Assembly: GCA_046350355.1 (NCBI GenBank)
Contig: JAXMAN010000001.1
Coordinates: 1,116,001 to 1,180,000, forward strand
Reading direction: 5' to 3'
Source of the DNA: UBA966 sp046350355
GTDB taxonomy: Bacteria > Planctomycetota > Phycisphaerae > Phycisphaerales > SM1A02
DNA: 64,000 nt
A program made the translations under genes and the position numbers. Below, piece by piece: positions 44,759 to 52,621 of the stretch. Under the pieces are notes generated by a model that did not search any database, had not been told where the DNA came from, and was given only the letters and a program-made list of their open reading frames with translations. The stretch's first letter is position 1; the number at the start of each line of letters is the position of its first letter.

Positions 44759-45484
44759 ATGTTCGCCACGATCCTGCTGACCTCGCTGCTCGCGCAGTCC
44801 ACGCCGCCCGCCACGCCGCCCGCCACGCCGCCTGCCGCGAAGCCGTCCGCATCGCCGTATGTGGAGCTGCTGCGCATCGAACCGCCGGTGCTGGAACTCG
44901 GCGCCATCATGCCCGGTGAGCGCCGCACCGGCACGGTGCGCCTCGTCAACACCTCGAAGACCGCGGTGCGCATCGCGAAGCTCGCGCCCGCCTGCGGCTG
45001 CACGACGACCACGCCCGCGCCCGAGCAGCCGCTCGAGCCCGGTGCGAGCGTCGTCATCGACGTCACGCTGAGCGCCGCGCGCAACGCCACCGGCACGATC
45101 CGCCGCGTCGTCAACGTCCAGTTCGAGGGGGGCGGGATCCAGGCCTTCCAGCTCGAGGCCAAGGTCCCCGCCGGCGCCAAGCCGCTGCCGCCCGAGGCGC
45201 CGGCCCAGGCCGACGTCGCGCTCTTCCGCCTGCCCGAGGCGGTGCCCGGCGATCCGCACGCGCAGGAGGCGGCCGAACGCGCGCAGGACGAGGCCGTCTT
45301 CGCCGTCGACGCCGCGCTCCAGCGCGCGGGCGCGGTCCAGGGCGTCGCGCTGCGCCTGCACCGCGAGACGGGCACGCTCTTCGTCCACGGCACGCCCCTG
45401 CAGGTGAAGCTTGCGCGCGGCGCGCTCGAGGGGCGCGTCGTCGGACTCCCGCCCTCCGCGGACGCGCCCGCGGCCACCCCCTGA
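44759..45484 (+). CDS. Secreted DUF1573-domain protein
   Basis: The 241-residue protein has a short signal-like N-terminus (MFATILLTSLLAQS), a threefold PPATPPAT repeat, then a DUF1573 immunoglobulin-like domain (about 45-135) with GAIMPGERRTGTVRLVNTSKT and the hallmark PACGCTT. The C-terminal part is Ala/Glu-rich. The start at 44759 is backed by GAAGGAG. DUF1573 proteins are common exported proteins in Bacteroidetes and planctomycetes; their function is unclear. Its stop overlaps the start of the sigma factor by one base (TGATG), so the two are translationally coupled. Confidence 0.85.
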   Translation: MFATILLTSLLAQSTPPATPPATPPAAKPSASPYVELLRIEPPVLELGAIMPGERRTGTVRLVNTSKTAVRIAKLAPACGCTTTTPAPEQPLEPGASVVIDVTLSAARNATGTIRRVVNVQFEGGGIQAFQLEAKVPAGAKPLPPEAPAQADVALFRLPEAVPGDPHAQEAAERAQDEAVFAVDAALQRAGAVQGVALRLHRETGTLFVHGTPLQVKLARGALEGRVVGLPPSADAPAATP

Positions 45485-46068
45485 TGACCGAAGACGCGCC
45501 CCATCCCGATGCGGACGCGCCCGAGGACCGACGGGCGCGTTCGCTCACCGACGCGGTCGTCTCCGGCGACCGCGAGGCGTACGCGCAGCTCTTCCGGCTG
45601 CGCTGCGACTTCGTCGAGGAATGCGCCGCGCGCGCGCTGCGGCACCGCCGCGACCTCGCCCCCGACGCCGCGCAGGAGGCGTGGATCCGCGTCGCGCGCG
45701 CCCCCGTGCGCTGCCCGTGCGCCGCCGCGCTCGACGCCTGGCTGCGGCGCGTGGCGACGACCGCCGCGATCGACCTGCTGCGCAGCGAGCTCGCGCGCCG
45801 CGTCCGCGAGCAGCGCGTCGCGCGCACGCGCGGCGAGGCGTGCGCCTTCGTCGACGACGCCGGCGCGCTCGCGCAGGCGCGCGCCGAGCTCGAGGCGCTC
45901 GCGCAGCTCGCTCCCGGCGACCGCGCGCTGCTCGAGCTGCGCGCGCGCGCCGGCGGGACCGTCTCGCAGCTCGCCGCCGCGCTGGGCATCGGCGCGGCCG
46001 CCATCGACAGCCGACTGCGGCGCGCGACTGAACGCGCGCGCCGCGCCCTGGAAGGAGCCACGCCATGA
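45484..46068 (+). CDS. ECF-type RNA polymerase sigma factor
   Basis: The 194-residue protein has a sigma70 region 2 (about 20-95: GDREAYAQLFRLRCDFVEECAARAL, DAAQEAWIRVARAP, WLRRVATTAAIDLLRSE) and region 4 (about 135-185: LAPGDRALLELRARAGGTVSQLAAALGIGAAAIDSRLRRATERARRAL). It is coupled to the DUF1573 gene before it and to a small membrane protein after it (ATGA overlap at 46065). In this layout the small protein is a natural anti-sigma candidate, and the DUF1573 protein may be a sensor or target. Promoters recognised are unknown. Confidence 0.9.
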   Translation: MTEDAPHPDADAPEDRRARSLTDAVVSGDREAYAQLFRLRCDFVEECAARALRHRRDLAPDAAQEAWIRVARAPVRCPCAAALDAWLRRVATTAAIDLLRSELARRVREQRVARTRGEACAFVDDAGALAQARAELEALAQLAPGDRALLELRARAGGTVSQLAAALGIGAAAIDSRLRRATERARRALEGATP

Positions 46069-46424
46069 AGGAGCACCAGATCCGCGCCCTCGAGCAGGGC
46101 CTCGCCGCCTTCGACGCCGCGCAGACCTCGCGCCGGCGCCGCCGACGCACGCTTGCCGCGGCGCTCGTGGTGGTGGTGGCCGGCACCGGCGCCGCGATCC
46201 TCCTGCGCGGCCCCGCGCCGGTGGATCCGCCCCTCCTTGCCGGCTCCCCGGGGGCGCCCGGGACCGTGGTCGCCGCCGCGCGGCGCCCGCTGCCGGCCTA
46301 CGTGCACCTCATCGAGGATTCGACCCAGCTCGCGCTGGAGCTCGAGGAAGCCAACGCATGCGAGCGCGTCGGCCGCCGAGGAAGCCGCGTCTACATCGTG
46401 GAGTGCACCGACTCGCGCCCCTGA
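46065..46424 (+). CDS. Small single-pass membrane protein, anti-sigma candidate
   Basis: The 119-residue protein has a cytoplasmic N-terminus ending in a run of six Arg (near 23-28) and one transmembrane helix (about 29-48, LAAALVVVVAGTGAAILL). The extracytoplasmic part of about 70 residues carries two Cys (near residues 100 and 113) that could form a disulfide. It overlaps the sigma factor by 4 bp. It lacks the zinc-finger motif of the common ZAS anti-sigma domain, so the anti-sigma role is inferred only from position and topology. Other possibilities include a surface sensor. Confidence 0.65.
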   Translation: MKEHQIRALEQGLAAFDAAQTSRRRRRRTLAAALVVVVAGTGAAILLRGPAPVDPPLLAGSPGAPGTVVAAARRPLPAYVHLIEDSTQLALELEEANACERVGRRGSRVYIVECTDSRP

Positions 46425-46512
46425 GGCCGTTCGTCCCGCATGGCCGGACTACGATGCGCCGACGCGCGGCCCCCGGCGCCGGGCGTCCGGCATCCACCTC
46501 GACGAGGCATCC

Positions 46513-47148
46513 ATGACCATCCAGCTTGGCGACATCGCTCCCGACTTCACGCAGGAATCCACCGAAGGCCTGATCTCCTTCCATCAGTGGCTGGGCGACT
46601 CCTGGGGCATCCTCTTCTCGCACCCGAAGAACTTCACCCCCGTCTGCACCACCGAGCTCGGCGCCGCCGCGCGCCTGATGCCGGAGTTCGCCAAGCGCAA
46701 CGTGAAGGTCCTGGGCCTGTCGGTGGATCCGCTCAAGGACCACCATGCCTGGAGCAGCGACATCGAGGAGACGCAGGGCGTCAAGCTCAACTTCCCGCTC
46801 CTGGCCGACGCCGACCGCAAGGTGTCGAACCTCTACGGGATGATCCATCCCAACGCCAACGACACCCTCACGGTGCGCAGCGTCTTCGTCATCGGCCCGG
46901 ACAAGCGCGTCAAGCTGACGCTGACCTATCCCGCGAGCACCGGCCGCAACTTCGACGAGATCCTGCGCGTGGTCGATTCGCTGCAGCTCACCGCCAAGCA
47001 CAAGGTCGCCACGCCCGTGAACTGGAAGCACGGCCAGGACTGCATCGTGGTGCCCAGCGTCTCCGACGAGGAAGCGCGCAAGCTCTTCCCCAAGGGATTC
47101 AAGGCGCTCAAGCCCTACCTGCGCATCACGCCCCAGCCGAACCTCTGA
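46513..47148 (+). CDS. 1-Cys peroxiredoxin (Prx6-type)
   Basis: The 211-residue thiol peroxidase. The peroxidatic Cys is C45 in SHPKNFTPVCTTELG, the Prx6-type site. The PPDLPAEP-type C-terminal region includes VATPVNWKHGQDCIVVPSV, which carries a second Cys near residue 178 as in this subfamily. Length and motif order match the Prx6/1-Cys group, which reduces H2O2, lipid hydroperoxides and peroxynitrite using low-molecular-weight or protein thiols. The start ATG at 46513 opens MTIQLGDIAPDFTQES. It is convergent with the nitroreductase gene. No dedicated reductase partner is in the window. Confidence 0.94.
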   Translation: MTIQLGDIAPDFTQESTEGLISFHQWLGDSWGILFSHPKNFTPVCTTELGAAARLMPEFAKRNVKVLGLSVDPLKDHHAWSSDIEETQGVKLNFPLLADADRKVSNLYGMIHPNANDTLTVRSVFVIGPDKRVKLTLTYPASTGRNFDEILRVVDSLQLTAKHKVATPVNWKHGQDCIVVPSVSDEEARKLFPKGFKALKPYLRITPQPNL

Positions 47149-47169
47149 CCGGTCCGCGCCGGGGGCGGC

Positions 47170-47760
47170 TCAGACGATCGAGCAGAAGGCGTCGAACTCC
47201 ATCCGCGGCGAACGCGGGTGGAGCTTGCTGTGGTCGCCGTAGCCGAGGTTGCACAGGAAGTTCGCGCGCAGCGTCGTGCCCGCGAAGAAGGCCGTGTCGA
47301 GCGCGGCGGCGTCGAAGCCCGACATCGGGCCGCAGTCCAGTCCGAGCGCGCGCGCGGCCAGGATGAAGTACCCGCCCTGCATGCTGCTGTTGCGGAAGGC
47401 GGTGTCGTCGATGAGCTTCTGGTTGCCCACGAACCACGAGCGCGCGTCCGCGTGCGGGAAGAGCTTCGGGAGCTGCTCGTGGAAGGCGGTGTCCTGCGCC
47501 AGGATCGCCGTCACCGGCGCGGTGCGCGTCTTCTCCTGGTTGCCCGGCGAGACGCACGCCAGCAGCTTCTCCTTCGCCGCGGGGGACTTCACGAAGACGA
47601 TGCGCAGCGGGGAGCAGTTGGCGCTGGTGGGCGCCCAGCGCAGCAGGTCGTAGATGCCGCGCAGCGTCGCGTCCTCGACGGGGCGGGGCTGCCAGGCGTT
47701 GTGGGTGCGGGCGTTGAGGAAGAGCTGCTCGAGCGCGGACTGCGGGATGCTGCTGGACAT
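47170..47760 (-). CDS. Nitroreductase-family protein, RutE/HadB-like (putative malonic semialdehyde reductase)
   Basis: The 196-residue flavoprotein starts MSSSIPQSALEQLFLNARTHNAW. FMN-binding features are visible: ARTHNAWQPRPVED (near residue 18), RWAPTSANCSPLRIVFV (near 40), and the C-terminal NLGYGDHSKLHPRSPRMEFD. Length equals that of E. coli RutE, which reduces malonic semialdehyde in pyrimidine catabolism; no other rut gene is nearby, so a general NAD(P)H-dependent reductase is equally likely. The start at 47760 has GGAG upstream. It is convergent with the peroxiredoxin. Confidence 0.86.
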   Translation of the reverse strand: MSSSIPQSALEQLFLNARTHNAWQPRPVEDATLRGIYDLLRWAPTSANCSPLRIVFVKSPAAKEKLLACVSPGNQEKTRTAPVTAILAQDTAFHEQLPKLFPHADARSWFVGNQKLIDDTAFRNSSMQGGYFILAARALGLDCGPMSGFDAAALDTAFFAGTTLRANFLCNLGYGDHSKLHPRSPRMEFDAFCSIV

Positions 47761-47815
47761 GGGTGGCTCCGGGTGCGAGGCCGCAAGCCTAGGCGCGGCG
47801 CCCCGGCGGCGTGGG

Positions 47816-47854
47816 AAAAGAGAAGCCCCGCGCGGTGTGTGCCGCGCGGGGCTT
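47816..47854 (-). terminator. Rho-independent terminator of the PEP-CTERM gene
   Basis: A perfect 13-bp stem, AAGCCCCGCGCGG (47823-47835) with its complement at 47842-47854 and a 6-nt loop. On the minus strand it is followed by a U-rich CTTTTC. It sits between the stop at 47895 and the nitroreductase start. Confidence 0.85.
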
Positions 47855-47894
47855 GAAATCACTGCGATGTTGGCGAGGCCGAAGCCTCAGCCGA

Positions 47895-48599
47895 TCACTT
47901 GCGGCGGCGGCGGCCGGCGAGGCCAGCCAGGCCGAGCAGGGCGATCGAGCCGGGACCGGGGACGGTCTCGGTGTTGCCCGAGTAGGACGCGTTCGCGTCG
48001 AAGGACTTCACCACGCCGCCGGCGCCGATCAGGCTGCCGCCACCGACCGCGACCGCGTCGGTCAGGGTGAAGACACCCTCCTGCGGGTCGACCGGGGTGA
48101 GGCCGGCGTTGTTGGTGAAGGCCAGGACGTCGATGAGCGCCTGACCGAAGGTGTAGGTGAAGCCCGCCTCGCTGGAGAGGAGGATCGAGCTCGTGCCCGC
48201 GAAGCGCAGGAAGGCGCCGCCCGTCGCGTCGCCGCGCAGGATGGTGTTGCCCGTGTTCGCGTCGTAGATGCGGAAGAAGCCAGCGACCGGGGCGTTGAAG
48301 ACGCCCGCGTTGGTCGCGCCCGCGAAGATCGTCATCGACATCTCCATGCGGGCGTTGGCGAAGTTCGCGGTGAAGGGGTTCGTCTCGGCGGAGCCGTCGA
48401 TCAGGAAGTTGATGACAGCGTCGGTGTCGTAGGTCATCACGCCGGTGCCGGCGCCAGCCTGATTGGCCTGCAGGTTGTGCAGCTGCTTGCCGGGAGTCGG
48501 GTCAGCGAAGCTGAAAGCGAGGCCAGCGTTCGCGACCGCAACCAGCGCCGCAGGAGCCAGGACGGCCAGGACGGAGAGACGGGTCTTCTTGTTCAACAT
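47895..48599 (-). CDS. Secreted protein with PEP-CTERM-like sorting tail
   Basis: The 234-residue protein has a signal peptide (MLNKKTRLSVLAVLAPAALVAVA, cleavage near NAG). The body is beta-rich and Asn/Thr/Gly-rich with no Cys. The tail is VPGPGSIALLGLAGLAG followed by RRRRK. The start at 48599 is the first Met compatible with a signal sequence; longer upstream frames have no signal peptide. A strong terminator follows. It is divergent from the haloperoxidase-like gene across a 390-bp gap. Exosortase-type sorting is inferred; the role of the body is unknown. Confidence 0.85.
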   Translation of the reverse strand: MLNKKTRLSVLAVLAPAALVAVANAGLAFSFADPTPGKQLHNLQANQAGAGTGVMTYDTDAVINFLIDGSAETNPFTANFANARMEMSMTIFAGATNAGVFNAPVAGFFRIYDANTGNTILRGDATGGAFLRFAGTSSILLSSEAGFTYTFGQALIDVLAFTNNAGLTPVDPQEGVFTLTDAVAVGGGSLIGAGGVVKSFDANASYSGNTETVPGPGSIALLGLAGLAGRRRRK

Positions 48600-48989
48600 C
48601 TGAGTGACTTTCTTTCCACGAAAGGGCTGGGAAGCGGCGGGGTGCGGGACTGAAGGCTGTAAAGGGGGAGCCTTCAACACCACGCCGGTGCAATTCGCCC
48701 ACCACACAGTGGGGTCGTGCGAGGGGAATATGCCCGCGATTCCGGGACAGTCAAACCCGTCACAGACAGAAACGGGGCGGCTTCGTGAGAAACCCGCCCT
48801 GGTGAAGATGGCAGGAGGGGCTTCTTTGTGCTCGCCCCCGCTCTCGTGAAATGAAGCACGATGTTATAGGACAATCGCGCGATTCCCCGGGGAAGTTTGG
48901 CCGGGGAACGCCCGGCAAAAATTCATGCGACTGCGCCGATTCGCCCCCGGGCGGTCGCCTCCGCCCTCATCCGGGGAATACTCCACTCC
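48600..48989. promoter_or_regulatory. 390-bp divergent intergenic region
   Basis: It separates the PEP-CTERM gene (minus) and the haloperoxidase-like gene (plus). No ORF is convincing. An AT-richer patch at about 48850-48875 (GATGTTATAGGACAAT) could hold a plus-strand promoter. CATCTTCACCA, on the minus strand at about 48801-48811, also occurs upstream of the PEP-CTERM gene at 60648. Confidence 0.4.
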
Positions 48990-51626
48990 ATGAATCGACG
49001 GATGACGACGCGTGCGGGATGGCTGCTGTCCGTGGCCGTGGCCGCGCCCTGCCTGGCCGGGGGTGTCAATCCGTCCTGGTCGATCGCCCGGCAGTGGGAC
49101 GAGGAGATCCTCCAGGCGATCCGCCTGGCGACGCCGCGCCCGCCCGTGCACGCGCGCACGCTCTACCACAACTCCGCGGCGATCTACGACGCGTGGGCCG
49201 CCTACGACCCGGTCGCGCGCGGCGTCTTCTTCACGGAGAAGCACACGGCCGCGGATGTGGACGCGGCGCGGCGCGAGGCGATCAGCTTCGCCTCCTACCG
49301 CATCTTGAAGGCGCGCTTCGTCGCCGGCAACGGACCGAACATCGCGGTGATCCAGGCGAACCTCGATGCGCTTTTCGCGGGCCTGGGCTACGACAAGAAC
49401 TTCACCTCGACGGTGGGTGACACGCCCGCGGCGATCGGCAACCGCATCGCCTCGATCATCCTGGCGCAGGCGCTCACGGACGGCTCCAACGAATCGGGCA
49501 ACTACGCCCCCAACAACGGCTACGCGCCGCAGAACATCCCGCTGCCCTTCAAGCTTCCGGGAACGACGATGTCCCAGCGCAACCGCTGGCAGCCGCTCGC
49601 CTTCGACTTCCTCGTCCTGCAGAACGGCGAGGTGATCGGCGCCTCCGTGCAGTCGGCGATCGGTCCGCACTGGGGCGGCGTGCGCACCTTCGCGATGACG
49701 GCCGCGGACCGCGATCCCGTCACGAGCGTCTACTTCGACCAGGGCGGCCCGCCGGTCTTCGCCACGGCGACGCACCGCAGCGACGCGCTCGACCTGCTCC
49801 AGAAGAGCAGCGTGATGGACCACTCGCTGCCGGACACGGTCGACATCGGCCTGAACGCGTGGCACAACTCGCCGCTGGGCTCCTACCAGCAGGTGGGGTA
49901 CGCGAGCAATCCCGTCACGGGGCAGCCCTATCCCTCCAACGTGGTCTCGCTCGCGGACTATGCGCGCGTGCTCGCGGAGTGGTGGGCGGACGGGCCCGAT
50001 TCCGAGACGCCGCCCGGCCACTGGCATGTCATCGCCAACGAGCTTTCCGATTCGCCCGACCTGGTCTGCCGCGTCGGCGGCGTCGGCAAGGTGGTCGACC
50101 GCCTGGAGTGGGACGCGAAGATGTACCTCTCGGTGAGCGGCGCCGCGCATGACGCGGCCGTCGCCGCGTGGGGCGCGAAGGGACACTACGACTCCGCGCG
50201 CCCCATCTCCTTCCTGCGCTACTACGCATCGCTGGGGCAGTCGTCCAATCCCTCCGCGCCACGCTACAACGCCGCTGGAATTCCGCTGGTGCCCGGGCTC
50301 GTCGAGCAGGTGACGCTGGCCGACGTGCAGCCGGGTGGTCGCTTCGAGGACTTCATCGAGACCATCTACGACGCGCTCAGTGGCACTCCCATCGGGACGA
50401 ACCTCCACGTCGGCGATCTCGTGGTGCACGGCTGGCTCGGCGGCTTCTACGCCGGTGCGACGACGGGTTCGGTGACGACGGGCCCGCTGCCGGGACATGT
50501 CTTCCGCGGCTCGACGGGCGCGTGGAACATCGGCGACTTCGACCTCGGCGTCGACGACACGCCGGGCGCGCTCAACCCGGGCCAGACGGCGCTGCCGACC
50601 GCGGTGCGCATCAACGAGATCCGCCTCGACCAGCCGGGCAACGACCCCGATCAGTACATCGAGCTTTCCGGGCCGCCCAACGCGTCGCTCGACGGCCTCA
50701 CCTACATCGTGCTCGGCAGCGAGGTGCAGACGAAGGTCCCCGATCCGCAGGGCCGCGTGCAGGTGGCGATTCCGCTGACGGGGCAGCACCTGAACGCGCA
50801 GGGATTCCTGGTGATCGCGAAGTCCGCCTACACGCTGGGCGCCGCGGACCTGACGCAGCGCTTCGCCTTCCGGCAGATCGCCAACTGCACGCACGCGCTC
50901 GTGCGCGGCTTCACGGGATCGCTCGGGCAGGACCTGGACATCGGCGACAACGGCACGCTCGACGTCGCGCCCTGGACCAGCGTGGTCGACGCGGTGGGAC
51001 TGCGCCGCGACACCGCCGCGGCGGGCATCTACATGGCCGCGATCAGCGTCGGTCCGGAGGACTCGCGCAACCAGACCTTCGGCGTGGGCTGGATGCTGCT
51101 GGACCGCTGGATGCCCTACCAGGCCTCCAACTTCGTCACGCCGCCCTTCCCCGGCTACATCTCGGGACACAGCACCTTCAGCCGCGCGGCGGCGGAGGCG
51201 CTGACGCGATTCACCGGGAGCGCCTACTTCCCCGGCGGCATCCACTCGGAGCACATCCCCGCGGGCTGGCTGAAGTTCGAGTACGGCCCGGCGGCGGACC
51301 TGCGCCTGGACTACGCGACCTACTACGACATGGCCGACGACGCGGGCGTCTCGCGCATCTACGGCGGCATCCACCCGGCGGGGGACGACCTGCCCGGGCG
51401 CCGCGTGGGCTCGATGGTCGGTGCGCGGGCCGCGGAGCGCGCGCTCTCGCTCTTCGAGGGGCTGGCGCACGCGCCCGACATCAATGGTGACGGCATCGTC
51501 AATGGAATGGATCTCGGATTGATCCTCGGTTCGTGGGGCACCGGCGTCACGCCGGAAGCGGACCTCGACGGCGACGGCCAGGTGGGCCCGGCGGATCTCG
51601 GGATCCTGCTGGGACACTGGGGCTAG
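48990..51626 (+). CDS. Vanadium-haloperoxidase/PAP2-superfamily protein with lamin-tail insertion and dockerin-like tail
   Basis: The 878-residue secreted protein (signal peptide ending near CLAGG) carries the acid-phosphatase/vanadium-haloperoxidase active site: K397 with R404-P405 (KGHYDSARPISFLR), S725-G-H727 (PGYISGHS), and S788-R789-x5-H795 (SRIYGGIH). Between the first and second motif lie about 320 residues, far more than in known haloperoxidases. This stretch includes a lamin-tail-like domain (about 538-672, AVRINEIRLDQPGNDPDQYIEL ... VVDAVG). A dockerin-like pair ends the protein (about 830-878, DINGDGIVNGMDLGLILGSWG). Relatives in planctomycetes lack proof of haloperoxidase versus phosphatase activity. 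The start ATG is at 48990. Confidence 0.88.
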   Translation: MNRRMTTRAGWLLSVAVAAPCLAGGVNPSWSIARQWDEEILQAIRLATPRPPVHARTLYHNSAAIYDAWAAYDPVARGVFFTEKHTAADVDAARREAISFASYRILKARFVAGNGPNIAVIQANLDALFAGLGYDKNFTSTVGDTPAAIGNRIASIILAQALTDGSNESGNYAPNNGYAPQNIPLPFKLPGTTMSQRNRWQPLAFDFLVLQNGEVIGASVQSAIGPHWGGVRTFAMTAADRDPVTSVYFDQGGPPVFATATHRSDALDLLQKSSVMDHSLPDTVDIGLNAWHNSPLGSYQQVGYASNPVTGQPYPSNVVSLADYARVLAEWWADGPDSETPPGHWHVIANELSDSPDLVCRVGGVGKVVDRLEWDAKMYLSVSGAAHDAAVAAWGAKGHYDSARPISFLRYYASLGQSSNPSAPRYNAAGIPLVPGLVEQVTLADVQPGGRFEDFIETIYDALSGTPIGTNLHVGDLVVHGWLGGFYAGATTGSVTTGPLPGHVFRGSTGAWNIGDFDLGVDDTPGALNPGQTALPTAVRINEIRLDQPGNDPDQYIELSGPPNASLDGLTYIVLGSEVQTKVPDPQGRVQVAIPLTGQHLNAQGFLVIAKSAYTLGAADLTQRFAFRQIANCTHALVRGFTGSLGQDLDIGDNGTLDVAPWTSVVDAVGLRRDTAAAGIYMAAISVGPEDSRNQTFGVGWMLLDRWMPYQASNFVTPPFPGYISGHSTFSRAAAEALTRFTGSAYFPGGIHSEHIPAGWLKFEYGPAADLRLDYATYYDMADDAGVSRIYGGIHPAGDDLPGRRVGSMVGARAAERALSLFEGLAHAPDINGDGIVNGMDLGLILGSWGTGVTPEADLDGDGQVGPADLGILLGHWG

Positions 51627-51679
51627 CCTGCGCGGTCCGGGCGCGACCGACGGGCGTCGGCGCGCAGCGGTCTCCACGC

Positions 51680-52300
51680 ATGCGGATCCTCGACCCAAGC
51701 TCGGCGCGGCGCGTTCCCTGGGCCAACGGCCTCGGGACGACGCTCGAGCTCGCCACCGACGCGGCCGCGCCGGGCGGCGAGTGGACGTGGCGTCTCTCCA
51801 TCGCGGATGTGCCCGGGCGCGCGCCCTTCTCGGCGCTGCCGGGCGTCGATCGCGCGATCGCGTGCCTCGAAGGCGAGGGGCTGCACATTCACTTCGGGCC
51901 GACGACGCGCGAGGTGCCGCGCACCGGCGACGCCTTCGGCTTCGCGGGCGAGGAAGCCGCGCAGGGCGAGCCGCGCGGCCCGGGCGTGCGCGACGCGAAC
52001 CTCATGATGCGGCGCGACCGCTGGCGCGGACGCATGACGATCGCGCGCGGCACGGCGCTGGACATGGACGCGCCGGTGGTGATCGTGCACGCCGCGCGCG
52101 CGCCGGCGCCGGTGCGCGTGCATGTGACGGAGCGGCCTGGATCGTGCCTGCTGGCGGAGGGAGCCACGGTCGTGACGAGCGGTCACGTCGCGGTGCCGGC
52201 CGCGCCCGGGGCCGTGATCATCGCGTGCGTGCTGATGCCGCGCGCGTCGGGCGCTTCGGGGACGCCCCCGCACGCGCCACCGCCGCCGACGCGGTGGTGA
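51680..52300 (+). CDS. HutD-family protein
   Basis: The 206-residue bicupin-like protein begins MRILDPSSARRVPWANGLG. Family motifs are VPWANGLGTTLELA, WTWRLSIADVPGRAPFSALPGVDRAIACLEG, and a later beta half with VHAARAPAPVRVHV. HutD family proteins are associated with histidine utilisation in some bacteria, with a proposed regulatory or ligand-sensing role; no hut genes are present here. It follows the haloperoxidase-like gene by 53 bp and is convergent with the Cdd1-like gene, overlapping its 3' end by 83 bp. The Pro/Ala-rich C-terminus beyond about residue 185 lies in that overlap and may not be conserved. Confidence 0.85.
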   Translation: MRILDPSSARRVPWANGLGTTLELATDAAAPGGEWTWRLSIADVPGRAPFSALPGVDRAIACLEGEGLHIHFGPTTREVPRTGDAFGFAGEEAAQGEPRGPGVRDANLMMRRDRWRGRMTIARGTALDMDAPVVIVHAARAPAPVRVHVTERPGSCLLAEGATVVTSGHVAVPAAPGAVIIACVLMPRASGASGTPPHAPPPPTRW

Positions 52301-52574
52301 GCTTCTTGCGCAGCGGCGTGAATTCCCACCAGGGCACGGGCGCGCCGCCGTTGGCCTGGTCGACCGCCGACATGAAGACGTCGATGACGCAGGGATCGTG
52401 GCGCTGTCCGGTGCGCCGGCAGAGCTCGCTGTAGAGCTTCACGGGATCCTTCGTCGCGAGCTGCGCGACGGAGGAGATCCGCAGCGTGCGGAAGTCGGCC
52501 AGCGTCGCGGGGCCGACGTTGGCGAGCGCGGCGAGGGTGGCGGGGCGGGGAGCGCGGGCGCGGCGTGCGGGCAT
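52218..52574 (-). CDS. Helix-hairpin-helix protein of the Cdd1/pathogenicity-locus family
   Basis: The 118-residue protein starts MPARRARAPRPATLAALANVGPATLADFRTL. The helix-hairpin-helix (NVGPATLADFRTLRISSVAQLA) is followed by the family-specific DPVKLYSELCRRTGQRHDPCVIDVFMSAVDQA and PWWEFT. Such proteins are small, possibly DNA-binding, and of unknown role. The long open frame beyond 52574 is a shadow of the PadR/HAAS genes. The last 30 residues overlap the convergent HutD gene and look low-complexity, so the natural end may differ in conserved relatives. Intact conserved core, firm family call. Confidence 0.84.
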   Translation of the reverse strand: MPARRARAPRPATLAALANVGPATLADFRTLRISSVAQLATKDPVKLYSELCRRTGQRHDPCVIDVFMSAVDQANGGAPVPWWEFTPLRKKLTTASAAVARAGASPKRPTRAASARTR

Positions 52575-52621
52575 GGTGCGGATGCTAGAGGGCGCAGGGG
52601 AGCGGCCCTGAGTGAAGGCGT

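Noticed and set aside
48728..48755. Possible third copy of the palindromic element (GGGAATATGCCCGCGATTCC)
   Set aside because: It shares only part of one arm with the copies at 12443 and 33371 and is not palindromic, so it may be chance similarity.
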